Source: Bacteroidales bacterium (lineage in GTDB: Bacteria; Bacteroidota; Bacteroidia; Bacteroidales; F082). From it: 64,000 nt of DNA. The notes beneath the pieces are model-generated. The model saw nothing but the letters and a program-made list of their open reading frames with translations, ran no database searches and was not told where the DNA came from. A program made the translations under genes and the position numbers. This document shows positions 18,993 through 26,052 of this stretch, one piece after another (within the stretch, counting starts at the first letter, position 1; each line of letters opens with the position of its first letter). The DNA is taken from positions 62,001-126,000 of the forward strand of contig JAQVLA010000004.1 of NCBI GenBank assembly GCA_028704385.1. The letters are read 5' to 3'.

Positions 18993-19018
18993 AAAAAACC
19001 CCGTAACTTTTTACGGGG
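18993..19018 (-). terminator. Attenuator hairpin of the FMN riboswitch
   Basis: On the minus strand a perfect 8-bp stem (CCCCGTAA / TTACGGGG, 4-nt loop) is followed by six T, ending 17 nt before the ATG at 18975. It lies between the FMN aptamer and the receptor gene, so it is best read as the expression platform: FMN binding should favour this terminator and shut off the receptor. Confidence 0.9.
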
Positions 19019-19111
19019 CAAAGCTTTAATTCAATACAGCAGATATGGCTCATGTATTTTATATCTTTAGATACTACACTCTGCCATAAAGCAAGTTACC
19101 ATATTGACATT

Positions 19112-19225
19112 TTCTTCTTCCATCCAGACTTTAACTGTCGGTATCGTAGTTTCAACGATTCAATCCCTTTGAGGGGGATTCGCGGACTTTACCGCCGATC
19201 GGGAATTTCACCCTGCCCCGAAGAA
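19112..19225 (-). promoter_or_regulatory. FMN riboswitch (RFN element)
   Basis: Read on the minus strand, the conserved RFN segments occur in order: CGGGGCAGGGTGAAATTCCC, GATCGGCGGT, AGTCCGCGA, a variable arm with complementary ATCCC/GGGAT, a second arm CGTTGAAACTACG, GATACCGACAG, and AGTCTGGATGGAAGAAG closing with the 5' CTTC. This is the complete aptamer for flavin mononucleotide. A promoter lies just upstream and an attenuator just downstream. The regulated gene is a TonB receptor rather than a rib biosynthesis gene. Confidence 0.95.
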
Positions 19226-19234
19226 AAGTTGCTG

Positions 19235-19267
19235 CAAAAATAAATTTATTTTTTTATTGTTTGCAAA
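19235..19267 (-). promoter_or_regulatory. Promoter of the FMN riboswitch transcript
   Basis: On the minus strand TTTG (19264-19267) is followed after 21 nt by TATTTTTG (19235-19242), a full match to the Bacteroidota consensus. The predicted transcript start falls just before the aptamer. Confidence 0.8.
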
Positions 19268-19295
19268 TTAACAATGTATTTAGAACCAATTTAAA

Positions 19296-20255
19296 TTAGC
19301 TTGCCTTTGCTTTAGCAGCTTTTTGTTTGCGTTGATTGATATGTTCCAGTGCATTCAATGCCGCAATGGTGCCATCAGATACAGCCGTAGTGATTTGACG
19401 AAATTTTTTCGCCAACGCATCTCCTGCTGCAAATACGCCGGGAATATTGGTTTGAAGTTTATCGTCTGTTAAAATTTCCTGTCTTTCGTTGAGCTTGATG
19501 CATCGGCCTTGCAGGAAATCAGTATTGGCCTCATAGCCGATAAAAATAAACACTCCATCCAGTTCGATATCAGTAAGTTCGTGCGTGAGGAGATTTTCAA
19601 CAGTGATGCTCTTAAGCTTGTCGTTGCCATTGAATGATACAACACGACTATTCAGTTGGATATGTATTTTTTCGTTGCTTCGGGCTTCATCCTCAGCGTG
19701 TTTAAATCCCTGAAAGTGATCAAACTGATGTATCAAAGTTACTTTTGATGCATATTTAGTGAGCGAAACAGCTTCTTCAAGAGCCGTATTACCACCTCCA
19801 ACCACTGCTATTTCTTTATCCTGAAAGAAATCACCGTCACAGGTGGCGCAGTATGAAATACCACGGCCTTTGAACCCGGCCTCACCAGGAACACCTAAAG
19901 TGCGCGAACGACCACCTGTGGCCAGAATGACGGTGTCGGCACTAAAAGTTTTTCCGTTGGACAGTGACAGACTTTTAAGCCCTGACTCAAAATCTATTTG
20001 TGTGATAGAGATGCCCGAAAGCATATCGCAACCGAATTTTTTAGCCTGTGAACGCATATTGTTGCTGAGTGCAAATCCTGAAATAGATTCGATGCCAGGA
20101 TAATTGGCTATTTCGTGCGTCAGAATCATCTGTCCGCCAGCTATACCCGAATCAAGGATTAGCGTTTTAGCTTTTGCACGCGAAAGATAGATTCCGGCAG
20201 TGAGACCTGCAGGGCCTGCACCTATGATTATACTATCGTAATGATTGGTTTCCAT
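19296..20255 (-). CDS. trxB: Thioredoxin reductase
   Basis: A 319-residue low-molecular-weight thioredoxin reductase that transfers electrons from NADPH through FAD to thioredoxin in the cytosol. FAD-binding GAGPAG is at 13-18, the redox pair is Cys136/Cys139 in SYCATCDGDFF, the NADPH-binding motif is GGGNTALEEAV, and the C-terminal FAD site is IPGVFAAGDA. The thioredoxin-like gene lies 60 nt upstream on the same strand, so they probably form an operon read from the promoter region near 20706-20744. Confidence 0.95.
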   Translation of the reverse strand: METNHYDSIIIGAGPAGLTAGIYLSRAKAKTLILDSGIAGGQMILTHEIANYPGIESISGFALSNNMRSQAKKFGCDMLSGISITQIDFESGLKSLSLSNGKTFSADTVILATGGRSRTLGVPGEAGFKGRGISYCATCDGDFFQDKEIAVVGGGNTALEEAVSLTKYASKVTLIHQFDHFQGFKHAEDEARSNEKIHIQLNSRVVSFNGNDKLKSITVENLLTHELTDIELDGVFIFIGYEANTDFLQGRCIKLNERQEILTDDKLQTNIPGVFAAGDALAKKFRQITTAVSDGTIAALNALEHINQRKQKAAKAKAS

Positions 20256-20315
20256 AATTCCTATTTATTAAAATATCCGGCGAAACGTATACATGAATCG
20301 CCGGACTTTTACTTC

Positions 20316-20663
20316 TTATTTGCCAAATTCCTTGTCAAGAATCGATGTGATCTGATCCCGGTTTTGAATGCTGCTGGTTGCGGCGGCTACTTTTCCGTTT
20401 TTGTAATAAACAGTAAAGGGAAGTCCCATAAAGCTTGAACATTCAGGAAGTTTGCGGATGATGTGTGCTTCGGGAGAGTCAAAAGCCATATCACGAAATT
20501 CAACATTCCGGTATTCGTCCTGAAGTTCTTCCATGATGCCGTAAACCGGAATGCACATTGGGCCCATGCGACCACAACATACCATTACGTTTTCCTTTTC
20601 ATTGATGATTTTTGTGAGCTCATCTGCTGTTTCGATGTGTTTTAAGGGTGTTGGTAAGACCAT
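20316..20663 (-). CDS. Thioredoxin-like protein with atypical Cys spacing
   Basis: A 115-residue thioredoxin-fold protein with no signal peptide. In place of WCGPC it has VCCGRMGPMC (Cys29, Cys30, Cys37), so the possible active-site cysteines are separated by six or seven residues rather than two. The cis-proline region is MGLPFTVYY (Pro82), and Cys75 lies just before it. Its position directly before trxB suggests that it is a reductase client or partner. Whether it is a disulfide reductase, a metal or cluster binder, or a sensor cannot be told from sequence. Confidence 0.8.
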   Translation of the reverse strand: MVLPTPLKHIETADELTKIINEKENVMVCCGRMGPMCIPVYGIMEELQDEYRNVEFRDMAFDSPEAHIIRKLPECSSFMGLPFTVYYKNGKVAAATSSIQNRDQITSILDKEFGK

Positions 20664-20705
20664 AATTTATAGAATATTGTGTTAATAATTAAATCTCTCC
20701 TATCA

Positions 20706-20712
20706 CAAAGTA
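20706..20712 (-). promoter_or_regulatory. Possible -7 element of the thioredoxin-like/trxB operon
   Basis: TACTTTG on the minus strand is one base shorter than TAnnTTTG. It lies 43 nt before the start codon and 8 nt downstream of the shared 24-bp motif, the same spacing as before the zinc-ribbon gene at 25535. Confidence 0.45.
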
Positions 20713-20720
20713 TGCCAAAT

Positions 20721-20744
20721 AGTGATATTTAAGCGATTTAAAAA
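20721..20744 (-). promoter_or_regulatory. Shared 24-bp motif, copy 1 (candidate operator)
   Basis: This 24-bp sequence is identical to 25402-25425 on the opposite strand of the window. Its core TTTAAGCGATTTAAA is an imperfect palindrome (TTTAA-N5-TTAAA). Relative to the thioredoxin-like gene it sits where a -33 box would be, with no TTTG present there, which fits an activator or operator site. Confidence 0.7.
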
Positions 20745-20794
20745 ATCTTCAAAATAAGCCAGAGTGAAAGATGGATGATCCTGGATTTAAGCAA

Positions 20795-21595
20795 TCAGGA
20801 ATACCTTAAAGTTCTGATTAGCCTTAATTTATGTGTGTATTTGTTTTGTTGGTTACTAAAAATGCCATGATGGTCAAGGGTGTCAATATGTACACAGCCG
20901 GAAGCGTGAATTATTTTTCCGGGCGAAAGGATAATGCCAACATGGACAATCTGACTTTCATCGTTATCAAAAAATGCCAGATCACCTGTTTGCGCTTCTT
21001 CCAGAAAATCAATTATTTTGCCTTGACCGGCTTGCTGGCTGGCGTCTCTGAACAGCTGATAACCTGCTGCTTTGGCACATAGCTGAGTAAAACCGGAACA
21101 ATCCATGCCAAAAACTGATCTGCCACCCCATAAATAAGTTGTTCCAGCGAGCTTGATGGCAGCGGCTGTCATTTTGTCGGCGTCAAACGTTGATGGCAGG
21201 GTAACGAAATCCTCTTTTGAGATCGATCTGATTAAATCCGGAAAAAATTCAAATAAGCTTTCTCTGATTATGCTTCCAAAACTCAATAATCGGATTCCAT
21301 CATTTTTAGTGTGAATAATTGTTGTCAGTTTATTCAGGAACAATTGGTTATCTGAAGCGTAGGTCTCCAGGTTTTCTTCCGTTAAAGCCTGATGCTGATT
21401 GCTGTCGATCCAACCTTCATAGCCATCACCCTGTCCTTGTATCAGCAGCCATTTCGATTTGTTATCGAGCACTTTGTAGGTTTCACCAAAAAGAAGCTGA
21501 CTCACCATCTCAGATTTGTCGGTAGCCTGCGATCGTACCGGTATCAGCGTGAAAAGGCATATGCCAAAATTTTCCATACTAAGTTCGAATTTCAT
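20795..21595 (-). CDS. NlpC/P60 cysteine peptidase (cell-wall peptide recycling type)
   Basis: A 266-residue protein with no export signal. The N-terminal half is an SH3-like region (GICLFTLIPVRSQ, SEMVSQLLFGETY, WLLIQGQGDGYEGWID) and the C-terminal half is a C40/NlpC-P60 peptidase domain with catalytic Cys in FGMDCSGFTQ, His in IVHVGII and a third His in IIHAS. Related Bacteroidota proteins are gamma-D-glutamyl-diaminoacid endopeptidases that recycle murein peptides. The start could be the internal Met at 21577. It seems to be a single-gene unit. Confidence 0.87.
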   Translation of the reverse strand: MKFELSMENFGICLFTLIPVRSQATDKSEMVSQLLFGETYKVLDNKSKWLLIQGQGDGYEGWIDSNQHQALTEENLETYASDNQLFLNKLTTIIHTKNDGIRLLSFGSIIRESLFEFFPDLIRSISKEDFVTLPSTFDADKMTAAAIKLAGTTYLWGGRSVFGMDCSGFTQLCAKAAGYQLFRDASQQAGQGKIIDFLEEAQTGDLAFFDNDESQIVHVGIILSPGKIIHASGCVHIDTLDHHGIFSNQQNKYTHKLRLIRTLRYS

Positions 21596-21712
21596 TTAAA
21601 TTTGCTATAAACCATTTGATTAGCTGGTTTTGGTGCTGCTAAGCTAGATAAAATGTTTTACTTTCGCAGCATCAAAGAACAAATTTTGTTGCTCAATTTA
21701 AGGCCTTGATTT

Positions 21713-23776
21713 ATGCTTCAACAGTGGGTCAGTTTTTTGCGTCATAATTATTATGAACTCATAAAGATATTGATTTTTCTGATCGTTGCTGCCCTGATCG
21801 TATGGCAGATTCCACGCGAAAGAAAATTTAGTTTCGACTTTCAAAAGGGAAAGCCCTGGCAAAAGGAGAGTTTGTTTGCACCTTTTGATTTTGCGATCTA
21901 CAAACCTGATCATATCCTGAAGCAGGAACAACAGGAATTGCTCCTTAAGGTTTTTCCGTATTTTGTTAAACAACAGGAAATTACTGACAAGGCTCGCCAG
22001 AGTTTTGCTGCAAAGCTGAATTATTTACCTGATCCGGAAGCGGCTGATGATTCTGTTAAAGCCATCGAGAAGCAGGTTCTGCTTGGAATTTTTGATTCAA
22101 TTCAACTGCAGGGTATTTTAGCCTATCACCCGGTTTTAGAGAATCTGGAAGCCCAGTCAAAGCTTAATCTAATTGATGATAAAGTAGTTACGGTTAGTGA
22201 GTTAGGTGAATTTTACACCCTGAAATCGGCTTATGACAGTGCGCTTGTTTTTCTGTCGCGAACCAATCACGGTTTGTCGAAAAGTTATGCTGATGATATG
22301 GGTAAGGCATTTGTTCAAAATGTGATTTATGATGAGGCTGCGACAAAAAGAGAACGCAAGGCTGTATTAAATGAAGTGGCACTTACTCGTGGGATTATTC
22401 AAAAGGACGAACTAATCATATCAGAGGGTGAACTGGTTGATGATCACGATTTTAATGTATTGAAATCCTTACAAAAAGCGTATGAGCAACGCATCGGAAC
22501 CAGATCTGAGCAGAATGCACTGCTCTTTGGACAGCTGATTTTGGTTGTGACTGTTATGCTGGTCTTGTTTTTATTTTTGAAAATCATCCGGCCTAAAGTT
22601 TTTGATCAGCTTAAGAAGGTAAATATGATCCTGCTTTTGATGCTAACCATTTTGTTACCTTCATTTTTAATCCTAGATATACGCCCCACGCTGATCTATC
22701 TAATGCCGTATGGTTTGTTGCCGATCATTTTGATAACTTTTTTCGACACCCGTATTACCATGATGGTTAACTTGCTGACAATCATATTATTGGGATTGGT
22801 TGTTCCAAACCCATTTATGTTTTTGCTTTTGCAATTGGTCACAGGTTTTGTGGTTTTATTTGGATTGGTGAATCACAACAAACGAATATATTATTTCAGA
22901 ACCTCGGTTTTAATATTGTTGGGTTATTTGTTCGTTTATACAGGTTTCACGCTTATTCAAGAGGGTGATATCGCTGCAGTGAAATGGCAGCACATTGGTA
23001 TATTTATGTTGAGTGCATTGTTTACCATGCTGGCTTTACCCCTGATCTATCTTTTGGAAAGGTTGTTTGGAATGATTACTGCTCTCACCCTGCTCGAGCT
23101 GAGCAATACGAACACACCTTTGCTCAGACAGTTGGCGCAACAGGCTCCCGGAACTTTTCAGCACTCCATGCAGGTGGCTAATTTATCTGAAGAAGCCTTG
23201 TATGAGATTGGCGGTGATACCTTACTGGCACGAACCGGAGCTTTATATCATGACATTGGCAAAATGGATAATCCGGTTTATTTTATTGAAAATCAAATGG
23301 GTGGATATAACCCTCATGATGATGTTACTTTTGCCGAAAGTGCTCAAATTATTATTGATCATGTTAGAAAAGGCATCGAAAAAGCGCGCAAAGCAAAGCT
23401 TCCGGAGCAGATCATTGATTTCATTCGCACCCACCACGGAAATCGGAGGGTTGAGTATTTTTATTTCATGGAACAAAAGCAAAACCCCGGCCTTACGCTG
23501 GATGAGCGTGACTTTAGTTATCATGGCCCCATCCCTTTTTCAAAGGAGACAGCTGTTGTGATGATGGCCGATTCGGTGGAAGCTGCCTCCAGAAGTATTA
23601 AAAATCCAACAGAACAAAAAATTAACGATCTGATTGAAAACATCATTTCTAAACAGATGCAAACCAATCAGTTTGTGAATGCCAACATTACCTTAAAAGA
23701 AATTAACACAGTAAAAAAGGTATTGAAAAAGAAACTGATGAATATCTATCACATCAGGATTGCCTATCCGGATTAG
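21713..23776 (+). CDS. 7TM-HD phosphodiesterase (PgpH-like)
   Basis: A 687-residue membrane protein: one N-terminal helix (about 17-35), an extracytoplasmic 7TMR-HDED domain (about 40-265), seven membrane helices (about 270-440), and a cytosolic HD domain with the HDIGK motif at His513-Asp514 and further metal ligands (FQHSMQVANL, FIRTHHGNRRVEYF). PgpH-type members hydrolyse cyclic di-AMP. The layout fits, although specificity is inferred from the family. The last 23 nt overlap the convergent WbqC gene. Confidence 0.9.
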   Translation: MLQQWVSFLRHNYYELIKILIFLIVAALIVWQIPRERKFSFDFQKGKPWQKESLFAPFDFAIYKPDHILKQEQQELLLKVFPYFVKQQEITDKARQSFAAKLNYLPDPEAADDSVKAIEKQVLLGIFDSIQLQGILAYHPVLENLEAQSKLNLIDDKVVTVSELGEFYTLKSAYDSALVFLSRTNHGLSKSYADDMGKAFVQNVIYDEAATKRERKAVLNEVALTRGIIQKDELIISEGELVDDHDFNVLKSLQKAYEQRIGTRSEQNALLFGQLILVVTVMLVLFLFLKIIRPKVFDQLKKVNMILLLMLTILLPSFLILDIRPTLIYLMPYGLLPIILITFFDTRITMMVNLLTIILLGLVVPNPFMFLLLQLVTGFVVLFGLVNHNKRIYYFRTSVLILLGYLFVYTGFTLIQEGDIAAVKWQHIGIFMLSALFTMLALPLIYLLERLFGMITALTLLELSNTNTPLLRQLAQQAPGTFQHSMQVANLSEEALYEIGGDTLLARTGALYHDIGKMDNPVYFIENQMGGYNPHDDVTFAESAQIIIDHVRKGIEKARKAKLPEQIIDFIRTHHGNRRVEYFYFMEQKQNPGLTLDERDFSYHGPIPFSKETAVVMMADSVEAASRSIKNPTEQKINDLIENIISKQMQTNQFVNANITLKEINTVKKVLKKKLMNIYHIRIAYPD

Positions 23777-24395
23777 GCAAAATCAGTTTTTTTAGATAAA
23801 AGATGCTTTGAGGGCCTTCGTTGAATAACAAATCAAGAATGCTAAGGTCCGGATGAAAAGTAAATTTATCACCAAAAACCTGATAATAGGGTTCAAAAGA
23901 ATTTACTGGAAAAGCGACCTTAGGATTGAAATAACTTCTGAAATCTGTGATGCCATCAGGATTTTTTATAAAAACATCGGTGTAGGAGATTTCTAAGTCA
24001 GTTTTCAGCAAGGCTGCTATTTTCTTTAACAGGGTATTGTTTAAGCTTAGTAAGCTGGTTGCTGGTATTGAAAGTAGTATTTCTTCAAAGTAATGAATGT
24101 AATAATCGTAATACGGAGAAGACTTGTAGGCTGCGTGTAAACTTCGCAGGTGCTGAACCGGCCAGTTGATGCTGTAATCGGGAGTGATGACTTTCGTTTT
24201 AGAATGCGTACCATTAGGTTTTTTTACCGGAACAACCAGCTTTTGAATACCGTTGGCACTCAGAATTATACAACGATTTCTGTAACTTTGTTTTATGTAG
24301 GTTTCCTCAGCTTCGAATACTATCTTATTGCAATTTATAAGTTTACTGAAATAACTTATCGGAGGGAAATATGCTGTCGAAAATAATCCTGTCAT
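23754..24395 (-). CDS. WbqC family protein
   Basis: A 213-residue protein of the WbqC-like family (STAYFPPISYFSKL at the N-terminus, SYRNRCIILSANGIQKLVVPV, INWPVQHLRSLHAAYKSSPYYDYY). The family often occurs in polysaccharide or glycan loci, but its reaction is not settled. The start is set at 24395 because the upstream in-frame Met at 24458 lies inside the terminator hairpin of the thioredoxin operon, and a -7 box sits at 24402-24409. This would give an almost leaderless mRNA. The 3' end overlaps the convergent HD gene by 23 nt. Confidence 0.8.
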   Translation of the reverse strand: MTGLFSTAYFPPISYFSKLINCNKIVFEAEETYIKQSYRNRCIILSANGIQKLVVPVKKPNGTHSKTKVITPDYSINWPVQHLRSLHAAYKSSPYYDYYIHYFEEILLSIPATSLLSLNNTLLKKIAALLKTDLEISYTDVFIKNPDGITDFRSYFNPKVAFPVNSFEPYYQVFGDKFTFHPDLSILDLLFNEGPQSIFYLKKLILPNPDRQS

Positions 24396-24401
24396 GTGCT
24401 G

Positions 24402-24409
24402 CAAAGCTA
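24402..24409 (-). promoter_or_regulatory. -7 box that decides the WbqC start
   Basis: TAGCTTTG on the minus strand matches TAnnTTTG. It lies 6 nt before the ATG at 24395, so transcription would start close to or at the start codon. No clear -33 TTTG is seen. Confidence 0.5.
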
Positions 24410-24431
24410 CAAATCCCGGTTTATACGGCAT

Positions 24432-24463
24432 AAAAAAACCGTTGAAATATTGTTTCAACGGTT
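24432..24463 (-). terminator. Terminator of the tandem thioredoxin operon
   Basis: A perfect 11-bp stem (AACCGTTGAAA / TTTCAACGGTT, 5-nt loop) is followed by seven T on the minus strand. It begins 20 nt after the thioredoxin stop codon. Confidence 0.92.
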
Positions 24464-24482
24464 ATGCAATGATTATTTAGGT

Positions 24483-24836
24483 CTAATTTTTTAGCAAAAC
24501 GTCTTCGATTGCTTTTTTCATGGTATCCTTCGGAAGAGCACCCATTGCCATTTGTGGCTGTCCGTCTTTCGGGCAGAAAAGGAGCGAAGGGATACTTCTG
24601 ATTCCAAAAGCACCTGCCAATTCCACTTCGGCTTCTGTATCAATTTTGTAGATATTGATTTTGCCTTCATACTCTTTTGAAAGTTCTTCCAGGATGGGGG
24701 CGACCATTTTGCAGGGCTGACACCAATCTGCATAGAAATCAATCAGACAGGGAAGTTCACCTTCAAATTTCCAGTCTTTATTTTGTTCGTAATTGAATAC
24801 TTTATTAAGAAAAGTTTCTTTTGTTAAATGTTCCAT
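24483..24836 (-). CDS. Thioredoxin, cytosolic
   Basis: A 117-residue thioredoxin without a signal peptide. The active site is DWCQPCK (Cys39, Cys42) and the cis-proline segment is IRSIPSLLF. An N-terminal extension of about 20 residues (LNKVFNYEQNKDWKFEGE) is shared with the neighbouring lipoprotein thioredoxin, so the two are tandem paralogs. It is the second gene of the pair (29-nt gap) and ends at a strong terminator. The likely role is protein disulfide reduction with TrxB. Confidence 0.92.
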   Translation of the reverse strand: MEHLTKETFLNKVFNYEQNKDWKFEGELPCLIDFYADWCQPCKMVAPILEELSKEYEGKINIYKIDTEAEVELAGAFGIRSIPSLLFCPKDGQPQMAMGALPKDTMKKAIEDVLLKN

Positions 24837-24865
24837 TATTAATAATTTATAAGATTGTGTTTCGA

Positions 24866-25348
24866 TTAGTTTTTGATAAGCTCCTGATCAATTACCTGAC
24901 GATACATCTCTTCAGATAATGCACCGGCCTGCATCATGGGCTGGCCATCCACCGGAGTGAAAAGTACGGATGGAATGCTTTGCACACGAAAAACAGCGGC
25001 AAGTTTTTGTTCATCATCCACGTCAATTTTGTAGATGAGTAGTTTTCCTTCATATTCTTTTGCCAGCTTTTCCATGATGGGAGCAATTTTCCGGCAGGGT
25101 GCACACCAGTCGGCATAAAAGTCGATGATGGCTGGCAGTTCACCTTCATAAACCCAGTTTTGAGGGTTTTCTTCAAAATTCCACACTTTTTCAAGGAAGG
25201 TATCATAAGTCAGGTAAACCGGTTTTCCGGATACATCTTCTTCTACTTTTGGAGCATTGTCGTTATTGGTTTGCTTGCCGGTTGTGCTGCTGCACGCTGT
25301 CATGAGCACAAAAAAGGAAGCTAAAAGTAAGAATGATTTTCTGATCAT
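24866..25348 (-). CDS. Thioredoxin, predicted lipoprotein
   Basis: A 160-residue thioredoxin with a lipoprotein signal (LMTAC, lipid Cys19), an Asn/Thr-rich linker, then a thioredoxin domain with DWCAPCR (Cys82, Cys85) and VQSIPSVLF. It shares the LEKVWNFEENPQNWVYEGELP extension with the cytosolic copy downstream. It should act on the periplasmic side of a membrane; no membrane electron donor such as CcdA/DsbD is visible in the window. A -7 box (25384-25391) and the shared 24-bp motif lie upstream. Confidence 0.9.
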   Translation of the reverse strand: MIRKSFLLLASFFVLMTACSSTTGKQTNNDNAPKVEEDVSGKPVYLTYDTFLEKVWNFEENPQNWVYEGELPAIIDFYADWCAPCRKIAPIMEKLAKEYEGKLLIYKIDVDDEQKLAAVFRVQSIPSVLFTPVDGQPMMQAGALSEEMYRQVIDQELIKN

Positions 25349-25383
25349 AGTTTATCGGTATTGTTAATCTTTAAAATCTGCGA

Positions 25384-25391
25384 CAAAAGTA
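25384..25391 (-). promoter_or_regulatory. -7 box for the thioredoxin pair
   Basis: TACTTTTG on the minus strand matches TAnnTTTG and lies 36 nt before the start codon. No TTTG is found at the -33 position; the shared 24-bp motif begins 10 nt further upstream. Confidence 0.55.
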
Positions 25392-25401
25392 ATACTTTTT
25401 A

Positions 25402-25425
25402 TTTTTAAATCGCTTAAATATCACT
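25402..25425 (+). promoter_or_regulatory. Shared 24-bp motif, copy 2 (candidate operator)
   Basis: Identical over 24 bp to the reverse complement of 20721-20744. It lies between two divergent -7 boxes (25384-25391 minus, 25434-25441 plus). For the plus-strand zinc-ribbon gene the orientation and the 8-nt gap to the -7 box are the same as in front of the thioredoxin-like/trxB operon. Confidence 0.75.
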
Positions 25426-25433
25426 TAATTTTT

Positions 25434-25441
25434 TACCTTTG
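25434..25441 (+). promoter_or_regulatory. -7 box for the zinc-ribbon gene
   Basis: TACCTTTG matches TAnnTTTG, 93 nt before the ATG at 25535. No TTTG is present at -33; the 24-bp motif covers that position. Confidence 0.55.
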
Positions 25442-25534
25442 CAGCAAAAAGTGTTCCAAAACTCTAAATTAGTCTTGTTTGAAAATTTCAGAGTCACTTG
25501 TTTCGATTAACGTTTAAGCAGTTAAATTGTTATC

Positions 25535-25954
25535 ATGTCAGTAGATATTACACCGCTTACTCCTGAATTCCAGGTCACGGAAAAAGACCCGGAACTTGCT
25601 GTTTTGCAGGTGTTGGCGAATTATAAATGGGCCACAGGTTTTGTGTGCCGCAAATGTGGCCACGATCATTATTGTGCCGGAAAGAAACCCTATTCACGAA
25701 GGTGCACCAAGTGTAAAACAGAGGAAAGTGCCACCGCTCATACTGTTTTTCACCGATGCAGGATTCCTTTGACAGAGGCTGTTAAATTGGCCGAAACAGT
25801 GTGCAAACAACCAGATATTTCAACTTATGAGATCAGCAGGGTTTTTGATAAAAGACAAATGACCTGCTGGAAATTTAAAACCAGAATCATGGAATGTCTT
25901 ACCGATAAAGGCAAATCAGACCTTTTAAAGCATTTGATTGCTGCGATTAAATAG
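25535..25954 (+). CDS. Solo zinc-ribbon protein related to the IS1595 transposase N-terminus
   Basis: A 139-residue protein. Residues 28-62 form a four-cysteine zinc ribbon (Cys38, Cys41, Cys57, Cys60) embedded in YKWATGFVCRKCGHDHYC and RRCTKCKTEESATAHTVFH, which resembles the N-terminal zinc ribbon of IS1595/ISXO2-type transposases. Residues 75-125 are helical (LTEAVKLAETVCKQPDIS, TYEISRVF) and look like a helix-turn-helix. No DDE catalytic domain follows and no terminal inverted repeats were seen, so it is not an active insertion sequence. A role in DNA binding is inferred; it is a candidate regulator of the flanking thioredoxin genes. Confidence 0.75.
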   Translation: MSVDITPLTPEFQVTEKDPELAVLQVLANYKWATGFVCRKCGHDHYCAGKKPYSRRCTKCKTEESATAHTVFHRCRIPLTEAVKLAETVCKQPDISTYEISRVFDKRQMTCWKFKTRIMECLTDKGKSDLLKHLIAAIK

Positions 25955-25998
25955 TAGTTTTCAAAGAACTTTCAGGTTCTAAATGCCATTGATTTGCT

Positions 25999-26029
25999 TT
26001 TGCCGTTTCAGCCTAAAACACTACTTTTG
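25999..26029 (+). promoter_or_regulatory. Promoter of the hutI-ftcD operon
   Basis: TTTG (25999-26002), 19 nt, then TACTTTTG (26022-26029): a near-ideal Bacteroidota promoter. The hutI ATG at 26053 lies 23 nt downstream. Confidence 0.85.
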
Positions 26030-26052
26030 CCCTTTCACTGAAACCTTTGGAA

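Noticed and set aside
25535..25954. Zinc-ribbon gene considered as an insertion sequence
   Set aside because: No DDE domain, no terminal inverted repeats and no target-site duplication could be found.
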